From positions 1 through 30,012 of IMG/VR virus record IMGVR_UViG_3300044678_002033: a stretch of DNA of 30,012 nt. One strand, given 5' to 3'. Made by a program: the position numbers and the translations under genes. Positions 1-6,793 of the stretch are shown in pieces. This DNA is from a virus. The notes under the pieces are model-generated. The model was not told the DNA's origin, searched no databases, and saw nothing but the letters and a program-made list of their open reading frames with translations. How positions within the stretch are numbered: position 1 is the stretch's first letter; each line of letters opens with the position of its first letter.

Positions 1-1072
1 TCATCGCTTTCCCTGCTGGCGGGCGGTGCGACGGCACGTTTCCTGGTGCCGACTTCATCTGCATGGCGATAATACCGACCTTCTCAAGGCCAGCATCGAC
101 GCACTCCTGTTCGAGCCTGTCGCATAGCCCGAGCGTCTTCTTGCCGTCCACCGTCTTTCTGACGCTGTCCTTGATGTTCACGGCCAGTATGCCGCCAGAG
201 CGCAAGGCGCGGCTGCACCCGCGGACGAGGCTGCGCAGAAAGCCTGAAACCCAGGAGTCGACCGTCGTGTACCTGGCCCAGGACTGCGCGCTCTCGTACT
301 GCGTACCAGAGGCATAGCGTTCGGTGTCGAAATACGGCGGCGATGTGAAAGCCAGGTCAAACTCGGATTGCCCAGCGTCAAAGTCCTCGAAGCACGAATC
401 CGTCACCCCCTGGAGCGCCGCGTTGCCGAACCTGTCGATGATCCCCTTATATCCAGCGAAGTTGCCGCTATTTGGGTCGACGCCCACATATCGAACACCA
501 CACGAGCACGCGGCGACGAGTCTGTCGCCCCATCCTGCGCACGGGTCGAGCACGCTCTTTGCTCCGAAGTGCCTGATCACAGCCGCCGCCACCGCAGGCT
601 TGAACTGCGCGGCGTTGTAGCAGGCACCGGACAGCCTAGTGACGGCACGCAGCAAGCCCTCATCAAGCCTGTCGGTCTTCGCGAACCTGGAGGCGCACCC
701 GATGACGCGCTTCCATGCGGGGCCGCCGCCGTCGGCGAGCGACGACCACATCTCACGCGGAGACGGCCGATCGTATCCGCCACACTCCATGCGGCTGTCG
801 TGCAGAAAGTGGTCGCTTGCAGACAATCCAACGTGCGTGAACGTGGCCGTTCCAAGCAGCCCATCGGCCGTGCCAAGCGAGTATCGGCCGGATGCGAGTG
901 ACGCGAACGACTTGTCTGCCTCCAGCAGCGTCGGCGCCGGCCAAGGAACACGCCTATCTCGAGCGCTAGCCTCGGCAGCGTCAAGGATAAACGACTCGAC
1001 GCTGTCCGTCCTGTACCCAGACACGCCAAAGTCTTCCTGGCCGCCAAAGAGAAAGTGCGTTGTCGCGCTCAT
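1..1072 (-). CDS. DNA methyltransferase (N6-adenine or N4-cytosine), 3' end cut by window edge
   Basis: I read 357 codons from ATG at 1072 with no stop before the left edge, so the C-terminus lies outside the window. The motif DPCAGWGDRL (residues about 176-185) is an S-adenosylmethionine binding motif I, and TSPPYF (about 243-248) is the catalytic motif IV of amino-methyltransferases that act on adenine N6 or cytosine N4. Motif I precedes motif IV. The roughly 150 residues before motif I are not recognised and could take part in target recognition. The ATG overlaps the TGA of the upstream gene (ATGA), so translation is probably coupled. A stand-alone phage methyltransferase without a visible nuclease usually protects phage DNA from host restriction; that role is inferred. 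The target base and site cannot be read from the sequence. Confidence 0.85.
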   Translation of the reverse strand, partial: MSATTHFLFGGQEDFGVSGYRTDSVESFILDAAEASARDRRVPWPAPTLLEADKSFASLASGRYSLGTADGLLGTATFTHVGLSASDHFLHDSRMECGGYDRPSPREMWSSLADGGGPAWKRVIGCASRFAKTDRLDEGLLRAVTRLSGACYNAAQFKPAVAAAVIRHFGAKSVLDPCAGWGDRLVAACSCGVRYVGVDPNSGNFAGYKGIIDRFGNAALQGVTDSCFEDFDAGQSEFDLAFTSPPYFDTERYASGTQYESAQSWARYTTVDSWVSGFLRSLVRGCSRALRSGGILAVNIKDSVRKTVDGKKTLGLCDRLEQECVDAGLEKVGIIAMQMKSAPGNVPSHRPPAGKAM

Positions 1073-1323
1073 TTCTCAAACCTCACATACAGCGGCCCGT
1101 TCTCACCGACGTAGGCGCCGAGGGTGTTGAACGACAGAAACTCGTCGGCCTCCTCGGGCGTCATGCCGTCACGCTCGACGAGAACGTCGATGCACTTCTC
1201 GATGTCATAGACGGCCACGATCGGGTGGTGGTGGTTCACGGTGTAGCCAACCAGGGCCGCCTCAAGGCCGTCGGCCAGGAGAGCGTCTGGGTTGAGTTCG
1301 GAGAGAAGTTCGAGAGTCGTCAC
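1069..1323 (-). CDS. Small conserved phage protein, function unknown (84 aa)
   Basis: The chosen start is GTG at 1323, which overlaps the TGA of the preceding gene (GTGA); the frame is open further upstream but would run through that gene. The product is acidic and contains the segments PIVAVYDIEKCIDVL and EEADEFLSFNTLGAYVG. I recognise this pattern (YD-x-x-K-C-I followed by FN-T-x-G-A-Y-V-G) as a small protein common in many unrelated phage genomes, with no established function that I know. It sits between a coiled-coil protein and the methyltransferase and is coupled to both by four-base overlaps, so it is probably made together with them. Confidence 0.75.
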   Translation of the reverse strand: MTTLELLSELNPDALLADGLEAALVGYTVNHHHPIVAVYDIEKCIDVLVERDGMTPEEADEFLSFNTLGAYVGENGPLYVRFEK

Positions 1324-1556
1324 TCCATCGCCTCCCTGACCTTCCTCGCCACCTCGGGGCTGCGGAACCAGCCCACGCTCCACGCACACTTCCACACCCC
1401 CTCGTCGTCGCCGTGGCCCATCGCGTCCAACTTCGCCACCAGAAACATCACGTTTCGCTCAAACAGCGCGACTCGTTCCTTCGCCTCGTCGAGCCGTCGT
1501 CGCAGGCGGCTGTTGCCTTTGATGGCTCCGGTGAGTTCCTTGCGGTAGGTCTTCAT
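1320..1556 (-). CDS. Small charged helical protein, function unknown (78 aa)
   Basis: The ATG at 1556 begins MKTYRKELTGAIKG. Residues about 15-45 are rich in Arg, Lys, Glu and Leu in a heptad-like pattern and probably form an amphipathic helix or short coiled coil. The C-terminal half has a WKCAWSVGWFRSPE segment. No family is recognised. The stop overlaps the GTG start of the next gene. Just upstream is a tRNA T-arm-like segment rather than a clear Shine-Dalgarno, so the exact start is less certain than the reading frame. Confidence 0.6.
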   Translation of the reverse strand: MKTYRKELTGAIKGNSRLRRRLDEAKERVALFERNVMFLVAKLDAMGHGDDEGVWKCAWSVGWFRSPEVARKVREAME

Positions 1557-1561
1557 CGAAG

Positions 1562-1653
1562 CAGCCCTTGCGGGGGTCGAACCCGCGTCTCCAGCGCTTT
1601 CTGGCGTTTTTCCTTGCCCGGCGTGCGCACATCCGGTTCCAAACTATTGGGCC
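1562..1653 (-). other. tRNA-like segment with a perfect T-arm, probably a degenerate tRNA
   Basis: On the minus strand, 1586-1570 forms a perfect five-pair T-stem (GCGGG/CCCGC) around the loop TTCGACC. It is followed by AAGGGCT at 1569-1563. A partial acceptor partner GGCCC lies at 1653-1649, giving about four pairs plus one G-U and two A-A mismatches. An inner CCAG/CTGG hairpin could be a class II variable arm. I could not place a normal D-arm or a seven-base anticodon loop, so this is not a functional tRNA by eye. It lies in the gap between two small genes. Confidence 0.3.
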
Positions 1654-1660
1654 ACGAATA

Positions 1661-1759
1661 TCACTCCCCAAACCAAGTCGTGCAGTGCAGGATCGAGAAG
1701 TACGTCACCGCGCCCGCTGCGACGAGGAAGCAGGCGACGTTGAGCCAGGCGTGCATCAT
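1661..1759 (-). CDS. Very small predicted membrane protein (32 aa) coupled to csrA
   Basis: This frame opens with ATG ATG at 1759 and ends with TGA at 1661. Its first ATG overlaps the TGA of csrA (ATGA), the coupling used throughout this phage, which supports real translation. The product starts MMHAWLNVACFLVAAGA and has one hydrophobic stretch at about residues 5-24, predicted to span the membrane, followed by a short tail ending WFGE. It is below the size cut-off of most gene callers. No family is recognised. A regulatory or lysis-associated membrane peptide is possible, but nothing in the sequence decides this. Confidence 0.5.
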   Translation of the reverse strand: MMHAWLNVACFLVAAGAVTYFSILHCTTWFGE

Positions 1760-1917
1760 GTGCGCACCTGTTGCTGCAACTCCGACCGCACGATCTTCGT
1801 CGTGTCCGGTGCTTTGATCGCCAGACGCACCTGGCCGTCGGCGACTCGCGTGACCATGACCTCGATGTCAGGCCCGATCTGAACCTTCTCGCCTTTGCGG
1901 CGCGTGATGACGAGCAT
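1756..1917 (-). CDS. csrA: CsrA/RsmA family RNA-binding translational regulator (53 aa)
   Basis: From ATG at 1917 the protein is colinear with Escherichia coli CsrA: it begins MLVITRRKGE, has IGPDIEVMV in the beta2-beta3 region, VRLAIKAP in the beta4 region, and Arg at position 44, the residue known in E. coli CsrA to contact the GGA motif of target RNA. The family works as a dimer that binds GGA motifs in hairpin loops and usually blocks the Shine-Dalgarno. At 53 residues it is slightly shorter than the usual 60 or so, with a trimmed C-terminus. The start is fixed by the conserved N-terminus and by AGGAG nine bases upstream. An in-frame extension to 1983 is open but would add unrelated residues. 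The leader has a GGA hairpin, suggesting autoregulation. CsrA homologues do occur in phages; targets here are inferred. Confidence 0.95.
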   Translation of the reverse strand: MLVITRRKGEKVQIGPDIEVMVTRVADGQVRLAIKAPDTTKIVRSELQQQVRT

Positions 1918-1921
1918 GAGA

Positions 1922-1937
1922 AACGGCTCCTTCCGTT
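1922..1937 (-). promoter_or_regulatory. Hairpin presenting the csrA Shine-Dalgarno GGA in a six-base loop
   Basis: On the minus strand AACGG (1937-1933) and CCGTT (1926-1922) form a perfect five-pair stem around the loop AAGGAG (1932-1927). The loop is the Shine-Dalgarno of csrA, nine bases before the ATG. GGA in a hexaloop over a ribosome binding site is the classic CsrA target architecture, so this is a candidate autoregulatory site. The structure is seen; binding is inferred. Confidence 0.55.
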
Positions 1938-1952
1938 GTCGTGGGTAGTAGC

Positions 1953-2429
1953 CTACAGACCGCCAGACCGCTTGGCAAGCCAAGTTTTCACCGCCTCGCG
2001 AACCGCAGGGCGGGGGTGGCTCTCGGCGGCCCAGGACAGGTAGTCTGCTCCCCGCGGCGTGGCGGCGGCCTCGTCGAGCGTCTGGCCGGCGTAGCGGCCG
2101 TCGCGGAACCGGAATGCGTCAGGCGCCGGCTCCTGGATGACGCCGGCTATCGCCTTCGCCTCCTGCTTCGTCCCGCAGAAACAGCACTCCAGGAGCCACT
2201 GACCGCGATCCTCGTCGAGGATGTCGTGGCACTCGGCTCCGCAGGCATCGTCGGCACAGGCGTAGGTTTGGTCGATGCGACCGAGGGGGCGAATGTCCCT
2301 AAATATAAGAGGCTTTTTGGGGACTGCTTCAGCCTCTGGCTGGGGGGTGGCAGTCGCGCGCGCGCGCTTTTGCTTCGACGGTTTCTGTTCTTCCGGCGGG
2401 ATGAATGTGTCGAACAGTAGGGTATTCAT
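1953..2429 (-). CDS. Zinc-binding protein with exonuclease X-like C-terminal (DUF3820-like) domain
   Basis: The 158-residue product has three parts. Residues 1-45 are low-complexity and basic (KPSKQKRARATATPQPE). Residues about 57-90 carry five or six cysteines (ACADDACGAEC, then ECCFCG), a probable zinc ribbon. Residues about 108-155 contain FRDGRYAGQTLDEAA and YLSWAAESHP, matching the short domain at the C-terminus of exodeoxyribonuclease X and in DUF3820 proteins (a GxYxGxT segment, then YLxW). The catalytic exonuclease domain itself is absent. The gene follows the UvrD-like helicase with a four-base overlap, which suggests a DNA-processing accessory role. Function is inferred from context and domain only. 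Confidence 0.7.
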   Translation of the reverse strand: MNTLLFDTFIPPEEQKPSKQKRARATATPQPEAEAVPKKPLIFRDIRPLGRIDQTYACADDACGAECHDILDEDRGQWLLECCFCGTKQEAKAIAGVIQEPAPDAFRFRDGRYAGQTLDEAAATPRGADYLSWAAESHPRPAVREAVKTWLAKRSGGL

Positions 2430-4081
2430 ATGGGCAACTCCATTCGATTCTTCGACCTCGGATCATGGGCCACGATCAACGTGTGCTTCGCGCGGGTGCA
2501 GGCGACGTATTCGATCCGCCGCTCCTCCGCGAACCGGGCGGGATCATTCTCCTCCGACGCCCGCGTCCTCCAGTTCACGCTCGTCAGCAGCACTACCTTC
2601 GACGCCTCCATGCCTTTGCTGGCGTGAATCGTCCCGATGCGAATCTTCGGCTCGCTGACGGCTTCGACTCCCCACTGCTTCGCGGCCCGCACCCACTTTG
2701 TGCCGCCGTCCGGCAGGCCACTCCACGCCCCCGACGCGATCGCGTCGCGGAGGTGCTCCGTTGCACCTAGGTTCCCGAGGTCTTCGGGGTAGACGCGGTC
2801 GAATTGCTCCGCGAGTCCCTTCTTCCAGTGAGCTTTGCTGCCCCTAACCAGCCACTCGCGGCCATCCGTCGTCTTCGACGGCAGCGCCTCGAGAATCTGC
2901 CCCCACTCCTCGCCGCTGATGCCGTTGCCGTGCTGGAGGTTCCAAAGGCCGCCCATTGCCTTGTCGCGGTTCTGCGCCCCGTTCTTGCTTTTGACGTACC
3001 GATACGGCACGCCGACGTCCTCCAGGATGTTCTTGATCCTGGAGACGTCCCGGTTCGTCCTGGCGATGACGAGCGTGTCCTCGTCGGGCCGGAGGTCGGA
3101 CAGGTCGTCCTCGAAGTTCTCGCTCTCCATGACCTCGCCGTCGTGGTCGGCCGGGGCGATGCCGCGATCCCAGTAGTCTGGGAGCCGCTGGAGGCAGCGT
3201 TCGCCGAGTTGCATGATCGGCTTCGGGCAGCGGAACGACTTCGGCATGATCGACTGTTTCTGGACGTCCCAGGACATGAAGTGATCCGCGCTCGCACCAG
3301 ACCACGAATACAAAACCTGATAGGGGTCGCCGACGAGCCAGGCCCACTTGCAGGCATCGCCGGTCACGAGCCGCCGGCAGGCCATGTCGAGCAGTTTGCT
3401 GGCGTCCTGGGCCTCGTCGAAAATCCATCCCACAACGTCATCGGGGACGCCGCCCTCGGGCGTCACGAAGTCCGGCCCCGTCTCCGGGTCGAAGCGGACG
3501 CCGCTGAAGCGGGCCAGGAGGTCGGTGAAGTCGACCCTGGCGTCCAGCCGCTTGGCCTGTTCGTACATCACGATCCGCTTGATAACCTCGTCGGCTGACG
3601 GCGCCTCGGGGTCTTGGTCGGCCTCGACCACCTCACGCAGCGGGATGACGAGGTTCCTCGACAGGCTCCAGTAGTTCAGGGCCGACGCCGCGACCCGGTC
3701 CCCGGTGTAGACCTGGACGCCGCCCTCATCGTCGTCCATCGAGAAGGCGACGTCGCTGCCGACGGCCTCCGACACCCACTTGGCGTCCTCGATGCCCCCG
3801 GTGCCGACGATCTCGCCGCGTGACACCCCCAGCATCTTGAAACACACCGCATGGGCGGTCTTGAACCACCCGTGCTGCATCAGTTCCTCCGGCGGCACGC
3901 CCCAAGCCTTCCCACAACGCATGGCTGCCTCTGTGCGGGCCGCTCGCGTCATGGACGAGAATCCTAGCGCCAGCGGATTGCCGGCCATCTCGGGCCTCGC
4001 CAGAGCCTTCTCCGCGATGCCCTTCATCATCGTGGTCTTCCCGGTGCCTGCCCCACCTATCGCTCTTGCGCAGATTGCCAT
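2426..4081 (-). CDS. UvrD/Rep-like superfamily 1A DNA helicase
   Basis: The 551-residue protein has the SF1A motifs in order: Walker A GGAGTGKTT (9-17), motif II DEAQD (222-226), motif III GDPYQVLYSWSG (251-262), motif V with TIHASKGMEASKVVLL, and motif VI EERRIEYVACTRAK near the C-terminus. SF1A helicases translocate 3' to 5' on single-stranded DNA using ATP. At this length it is shorter than UvrD (about 720), and the accessory subdomains are reduced, as in many phage helicases. It lies directly downstream of the Prim-Pol primase, separated by an iteron-like repeat region, so a role in phage replication or recombination is likely. The ATG at 4081 is just downstream of the first repeat copy and has only a weak Shine-Dalgarno (GGGAA). 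Confidence 0.92.
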   Translation of the reverse strand: MAICARAIGGAGTGKTTMMKGIAEKALARPEMAGNPLALGFSSMTRAARTEAAMRCGKAWGVPPEELMQHGWFKTAHAVCFKMLGVSRGEIVGTGGIEDAKWVSEAVGSDVAFSMDDDEGGVQVYTGDRVAASALNYWSLSRNLVIPLREVVEADQDPEAPSADEVIKRIVMYEQAKRLDARVDFTDLLARFSGVRFDPETGPDFVTPEGGVPDDVVGWIFDEAQDASKLLDMACRRLVTGDACKWAWLVGDPYQVLYSWSGASADHFMSWDVQKQSIMPKSFRCPKPIMQLGERCLQRLPDYWDRGIAPADHDGEVMESENFEDDLSDLRPDEDTLVIARTNRDVSRIKNILEDVGVPYRYVKSKNGAQNRDKAMGGLWNLQHGNGISGEEWGQILEALPSKTTDGREWLVRGSKAHWKKGLAEQFDRVYPEDLGNLGATEHLRDAIASGAWSGLPDGGTKWVRAAKQWGVEAVSEPKIRIGTIHASKGMEASKVVLLTSVNWRTRASEENDPARFAEERRIEYVACTRAKHTLIVAHDPRSKNRMELPI

Positions 4082-4087
4082 TTGGAT

Positions 4088-4202
4088 TTCCCGTCAGTTG
4101 TAAGTGCTTGTAGACAAAGGATTTGCGACACGTTGACGCAGATTTTCCGTCATTTCACGATTTTCCCGTCACTCGTAAGTGCTTGCTATTTCAGCACTTA
4201 CG
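4088..4202. repeat. Iteron-like direct repeats with a 10-bp inverted repeat; candidate replication origin or operator
   Basis: Two 23-base direct repeats at 4088-4110 and 4163-4185 differ at two positions; both begin TTCCCGTCA and end GTAAGTGCTTG, and their starts are 75 bases apart. A partial third copy, TTTTCCGTCA, is at 4143-4152. The second copy runs into a perfect inverted repeat, CGTAAGTGCT (4174-4183) and AGCACTTACG (4193-4202), with a nine-base loop. The array spans the 87-base gap between primase and helicase and the last codons of the primase gene. Local AT content looks higher than in the flanks. Repeats beside replication genes often bind an initiator; a dual role as operator or terminator is also possible. 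Confidence 0.5.
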
Positions 4203-6016
4203 TCACAAGACGCGGAATACGGACGCTCCGAGCAGGTTTTTGCCCCTCCGACCATCTCGTCTCCCCCGTATATAGGCGTTTTTTCCGTCACGGCCTTCGG
4301 GGCGCCCTCGGCGAGAGCCTGGACGGCCTCGACCCATGCCGGCGAGAACACGACGTAGGAGTGCCTGACAGTGCCGAACGTGTGCCGGCCCTCTGGCATA
4401 TCCGACGCCGCGAGCCGCTGGCAGAGGAGGTGGCGGATGCGAATCCGCTCGCCCGCCTGCACATCGTGCGTCCGCCCGATGTCCTCCCATGTCTTCGACC
4501 ACTTGAACCACAACTCATCCGGCTTCACCCAGCACGGGCGGCCGGAGATGTTCGGCTCCGGCTTTTCCTCGCTCCTGGGCTGCGTGGCTTTCGTGAACGA
4601 CTCCATGAGATAGGCCGCCAGGGTCGCATACCGCAGGCCAGACACGCCGACATGAATGTCGCCGTCCTTGCTGGTCTGCTTCTTCTCGATCAGTTTTTCG
4701 ACAAGACCACGAATCTTCGGCCGCTTGGCATTCCCGTCCTGCCCCCTCCACAACCGCTCCCACTCACCGCGATCACCGTCCAGGATCACGCGGCGTGTTG
4801 CCTGAAACACCTTGTTGGCAACCTTCGTGGCTGACCGAAAGTCATCGAAGCTGAACGTCACGCGGCCCTCGCACGGCGTGTCTGCCCACTGCTTGACGAC
4901 GAGGACGATCTCCGGCGGGTCGCCCTGAATCATCTGCACATCCCAGTCCCCCGGCATCCACTCCCCATCGGCCCAGCCGTCAACTGGCTTCCACTCCAGC
5001 CCGTGCAGTTGGTAGCCGCTGACTGGCTTCGGGACGACCTCCCCTTTCTCGATTCTCTCGGCGATCTTCTTCGCGGCATCGTCGATGTCGGCAGCCTTCT
5101 TCGGCACAAAATCGCCAGACTGCTCGAGTTGCCTCCTGTAGGACACACACGACTGCACGATGGACGCAACCTCGTCTCGAGACTTCGGAGGCTTGCATCG
5201 CTGCATATTCGTGTTCCATACGAGGCCGAGGATGTCCTCCTGCTCGTCATCGTCTTCGTAGTAGTCATTCCGCATGACCAGTTTTGTCGCCAGCGCAAGC
5301 AGCGTCGGATGGCGATAGCCTTCGCCAACGTCGCCGTGAATAACGTGCCGCGACGATTTCAACTTGGCGGTGCCGCCCGGCTTCGACTGGCCGCTCACGA
5401 TCGCCCGCACTAACTCTTCCGGCACCTTGGCGAACTCGACCTCGTCGACTCGCATGGTGGGCTTCCATTTGTATTGGATGCCCTTCCAGTGCCACGAGCA
5501 CGGCGTCACGCTCTGCGAAGCCTTCTTGCCGACGCCGAGCCGCACCTCGAGGCCGCCTGGGTACACAACAGCCCTCTCGACTTGCGAGAAGCGGTCATCC
5601 CACAAGAAAAGCCTGTGCTCCGACCGCCCCGACGAATACGTCGGCGTCTCGATCCTGGTGAGGCCGATCTGCTCCGCGTACTGCTGCGCTGTCGGGTCAT
5701 CCCATTCGATGTCGATGATCCCAGTTGACGGCCCCAAGAGCAGGCCGACGTTGAACGGAACTTTTGTCTTCTCGTATTCCTCAAGCCATGCCTCTACATC
5801 TTCTTCTGTCCTGGCAACGCGGTGCTGCCACCCATCGCCTCCGGCGGGGTGTTTGCCGCATTGCTTGTGGCCGCTCGCGTTGATGTGATGCCCAGCCTTC
5901 CCGCATGTGCAATAGCCCTCCGGCGTGATGCCATGCAGTTTCACACCACGGCCACCGACGGCGATGAGGGCTACGGTTTCCTTGAAGATCGCGTTCGGGT
6001 CGAACTCAAAAGCCAT
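4169..6016 (-). CDS. Bifunctional DNA primase/polymerase (Prim-Pol) with PriCT_1 domain
   Basis: The 615-residue protein starts at ATG 6016 (MAFEFDP), preceded by AAGGAG; an in-frame ATG at 6052 lies inside the upstream gene. Hallmarks of the Prim-Pol family (archaeo-eukaryotic primase fold) are a cysteine/histidine cluster at about 36-56 (CTCGKAGHH, then QCGKHPAGG), the acidic metal-binding strand IIDIEWDD (100-107), SGRSEHRLF (129-137) and PCSWHWKGIQYKW (172-184). Residues about 230-292 with GEGYRHPTLLALATKLV match the PriCT_1 primase C-terminal domain. The remaining 300 or so residues are not recognised and show no Walker A, so the helicase function is probably supplied by the separate downstream SF1 enzyme. 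Role: primer synthesis and possibly polymerisation for phage DNA replication. Confidence 0.88.
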   Translation of the reverse strand: MAFEFDPNAIFKETVALIAVGGRGVKLHGITPEGYCTCGKAGHHINASGHKQCGKHPAGGDGWQHRVARTEEDVEAWLEEYEKTKVPFNVGLLLGPSTGIIDIEWDDPTAQQYAEQIGLTRIETPTYSSGRSEHRLFLWDDRFSQVERAVVYPGGLEVRLGVGKKASQSVTPCSWHWKGIQYKWKPTMRVDEVEFAKVPEELVRAIVSGQSKPGGTAKLKSSRHVIHGDVGEGYRHPTLLALATKLVMRNDYYEDDDEQEDILGLVWNTNMQRCKPPKSRDEVASIVQSCVSYRRQLEQSGDFVPKKAADIDDAAKKIAERIEKGEVVPKPVSGYQLHGLEWKPVDGWADGEWMPGDWDVQMIQGDPPEIVLVVKQWADTPCEGRVTFSFDDFRSATKVANKVFQATRRVILDGDRGEWERLWRGQDGNAKRPKIRGLVEKLIEKKQTSKDGDIHVGVSGLRYATLAAYLMESFTKATQPRSEEKPEPNISGRPCWVKPDELWFKWSKTWEDIGRTHDVQAGERIRIRHLLCQRLAASDMPEGRHTFGTVRHSYVVFSPAWVEAVQALAEGAPKAVTEKTPIYGGDEMVGGAKTCSERPYSASCDVSAEIASTYE

Positions 6017-6752
6017 TGCGAATTGCTCCTTCTTCTCGCCAACTTGCTGCATTTTCCTTTGCAGACACTAACCGAAGCGTCTTGTTCGCCATGTGAAACA
6101 AAGACCACTTCTCTTCCAATGTTTTGTCTTTCATCGCAACGCCGCACACGACGTCTGATTTCGTTTCAACGTCTGTGAGCGACAGCCCTTCCTTCGCCAA
6201 GAAGGAGTCGCGAAGGCTCGCGAATGTTCTCGGGTAGTGATCGACGTTCGCGTCGCGCCACGCCAGCGGCTCGCCGCTTGCGTCACTCGTTACGCTGCCA
6301 GAGCCGCTCGCGTACCGCCATCGCTTGTAATCCGCGACTTGGTTGGCGACCGCCCGCCGCATTGCTTGCGTGGCCTGCGACTCCTTCTTGAACCCGGAGC
6401 AGCACTTCTTCCAACTGAAGTCGATTTCGTTTCCGCCAGAGTAGGCGACGAACGTGTGGTTGACATTCGTTTTTGATCCTCCGAACAGGGAGTGACCAGA
6501 CGAGTGTCTTACGCGGACGCCTTCGATCTCATGCTCGAGGCCGGGGATGATCTTCTCGTGCGGGCTGTCGTGGCGGACAAGTATTAACTCCAGCATGAAC
6601 AGCGAGTGGTCTTCGCTCATCATCTCGCCGTCAGAGTATGACGAGATAATCTCCCGGCACCGCCGCTCAATCGCGGCATTTGATGAAAACTGCTCGCCGC
6701 GAATCGTCGCATGGTTCCGTCCACGCATCTGCACGATGAACTCCTTGTTCAT
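6006..6752 (-). CDS. DCL/DUF3223-domain protein with HNH-like VDH motif, putative nuclease
   Basis: The N-terminal 140 residues have the DUF3223 (DCL family) pattern: a helix with REIISSYSDGEMMSEDHSLF, then ELILVRHDSPHEKIIPGLE, then FVAYSGGNEIDFSWKKCCSG. The C-terminal part contains ANVDHYPRTFASLRDSF, which resembles the VDH-x-x-P-x-T-F signature of phage DUF3223 proteins thought to carry an HNH-like metal site. Plant DCL proteins act in chloroplast rRNA processing; the phage versions have no proven role that I know. The gene is translated just before Prim-Pol, and its stop overlaps the Prim-Pol start by 11 bases. Base composition is lower in GC than its neighbours by eye, hinting at separate acquisition. 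A 14-pair hairpin covers its ribosome binding site. Confidence 0.65.
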   Translation of the reverse strand: MNKEFIVQMRGRNHATIRGEQFSSNAAIERRCREIISSYSDGEMMSEDHSLFMLELILVRHDSPHEKIIPGLEHEIEGVRVRHSSGHSLFGGSKTNVNHTFVAYSGGNEIDFSWKKCCSGFKKESQATQAMRRAVANQVADYKRWRYASGSGSVTSDASGEPLAWRDANVDHYPRTFASLRDSFLAKEGLSLTDVETKSDVVCGVAMKDKTLEEKWSLFHMANKTLRLVSAKENAASWREEGAIRNGF

Positions 6753-6756
6753 AAAT

Positions 6757-6793
6757 CCCCTCCCGGCCCCGCAGTCGCAGGGGCCGGGAGGGG
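6757..6793 (-). promoter_or_regulatory. Strong GC hairpin that buries the ribosome binding site of the DUF3223 gene; possible attenuator
   Basis: A perfect 14-base inverted repeat (6757-6770 and 6780-6793) with a nine-base loop lies four bases upstream of the ATG at 6752. On the minus strand its second arm is GGGGCCGGGAGGGG, which contains the only plausible Shine-Dalgarno. It is not followed by a T-run, so it is a poor intrinsic terminator, and translational control fits better. The rest of the 184-base gap from 6753 to 6936 shows no convincing gene. Confidence 0.6.

Noticed and set aside
1459-1671. Minus-strand frame running through the T-arm segment
   Set aside because: It overlaps the coiled-coil gene and reads through RNA-like structure; its sequence is an Arg-rich shadow.
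2351-2368. Short run of alternating CG
   Set aside because: It lies in the basic low-complexity linker of the zinc/ExoX-C protein and is explained by Arg/Ala codons.
2804-3598. Long plus-strand open frame opposite the SF1 helicase
   Set aside because: It is the complement of a gene with all helicase motifs. GC-rich third positions keep opposite frames open; its own translation is Arg/Leu/Val-biased with no family pattern.
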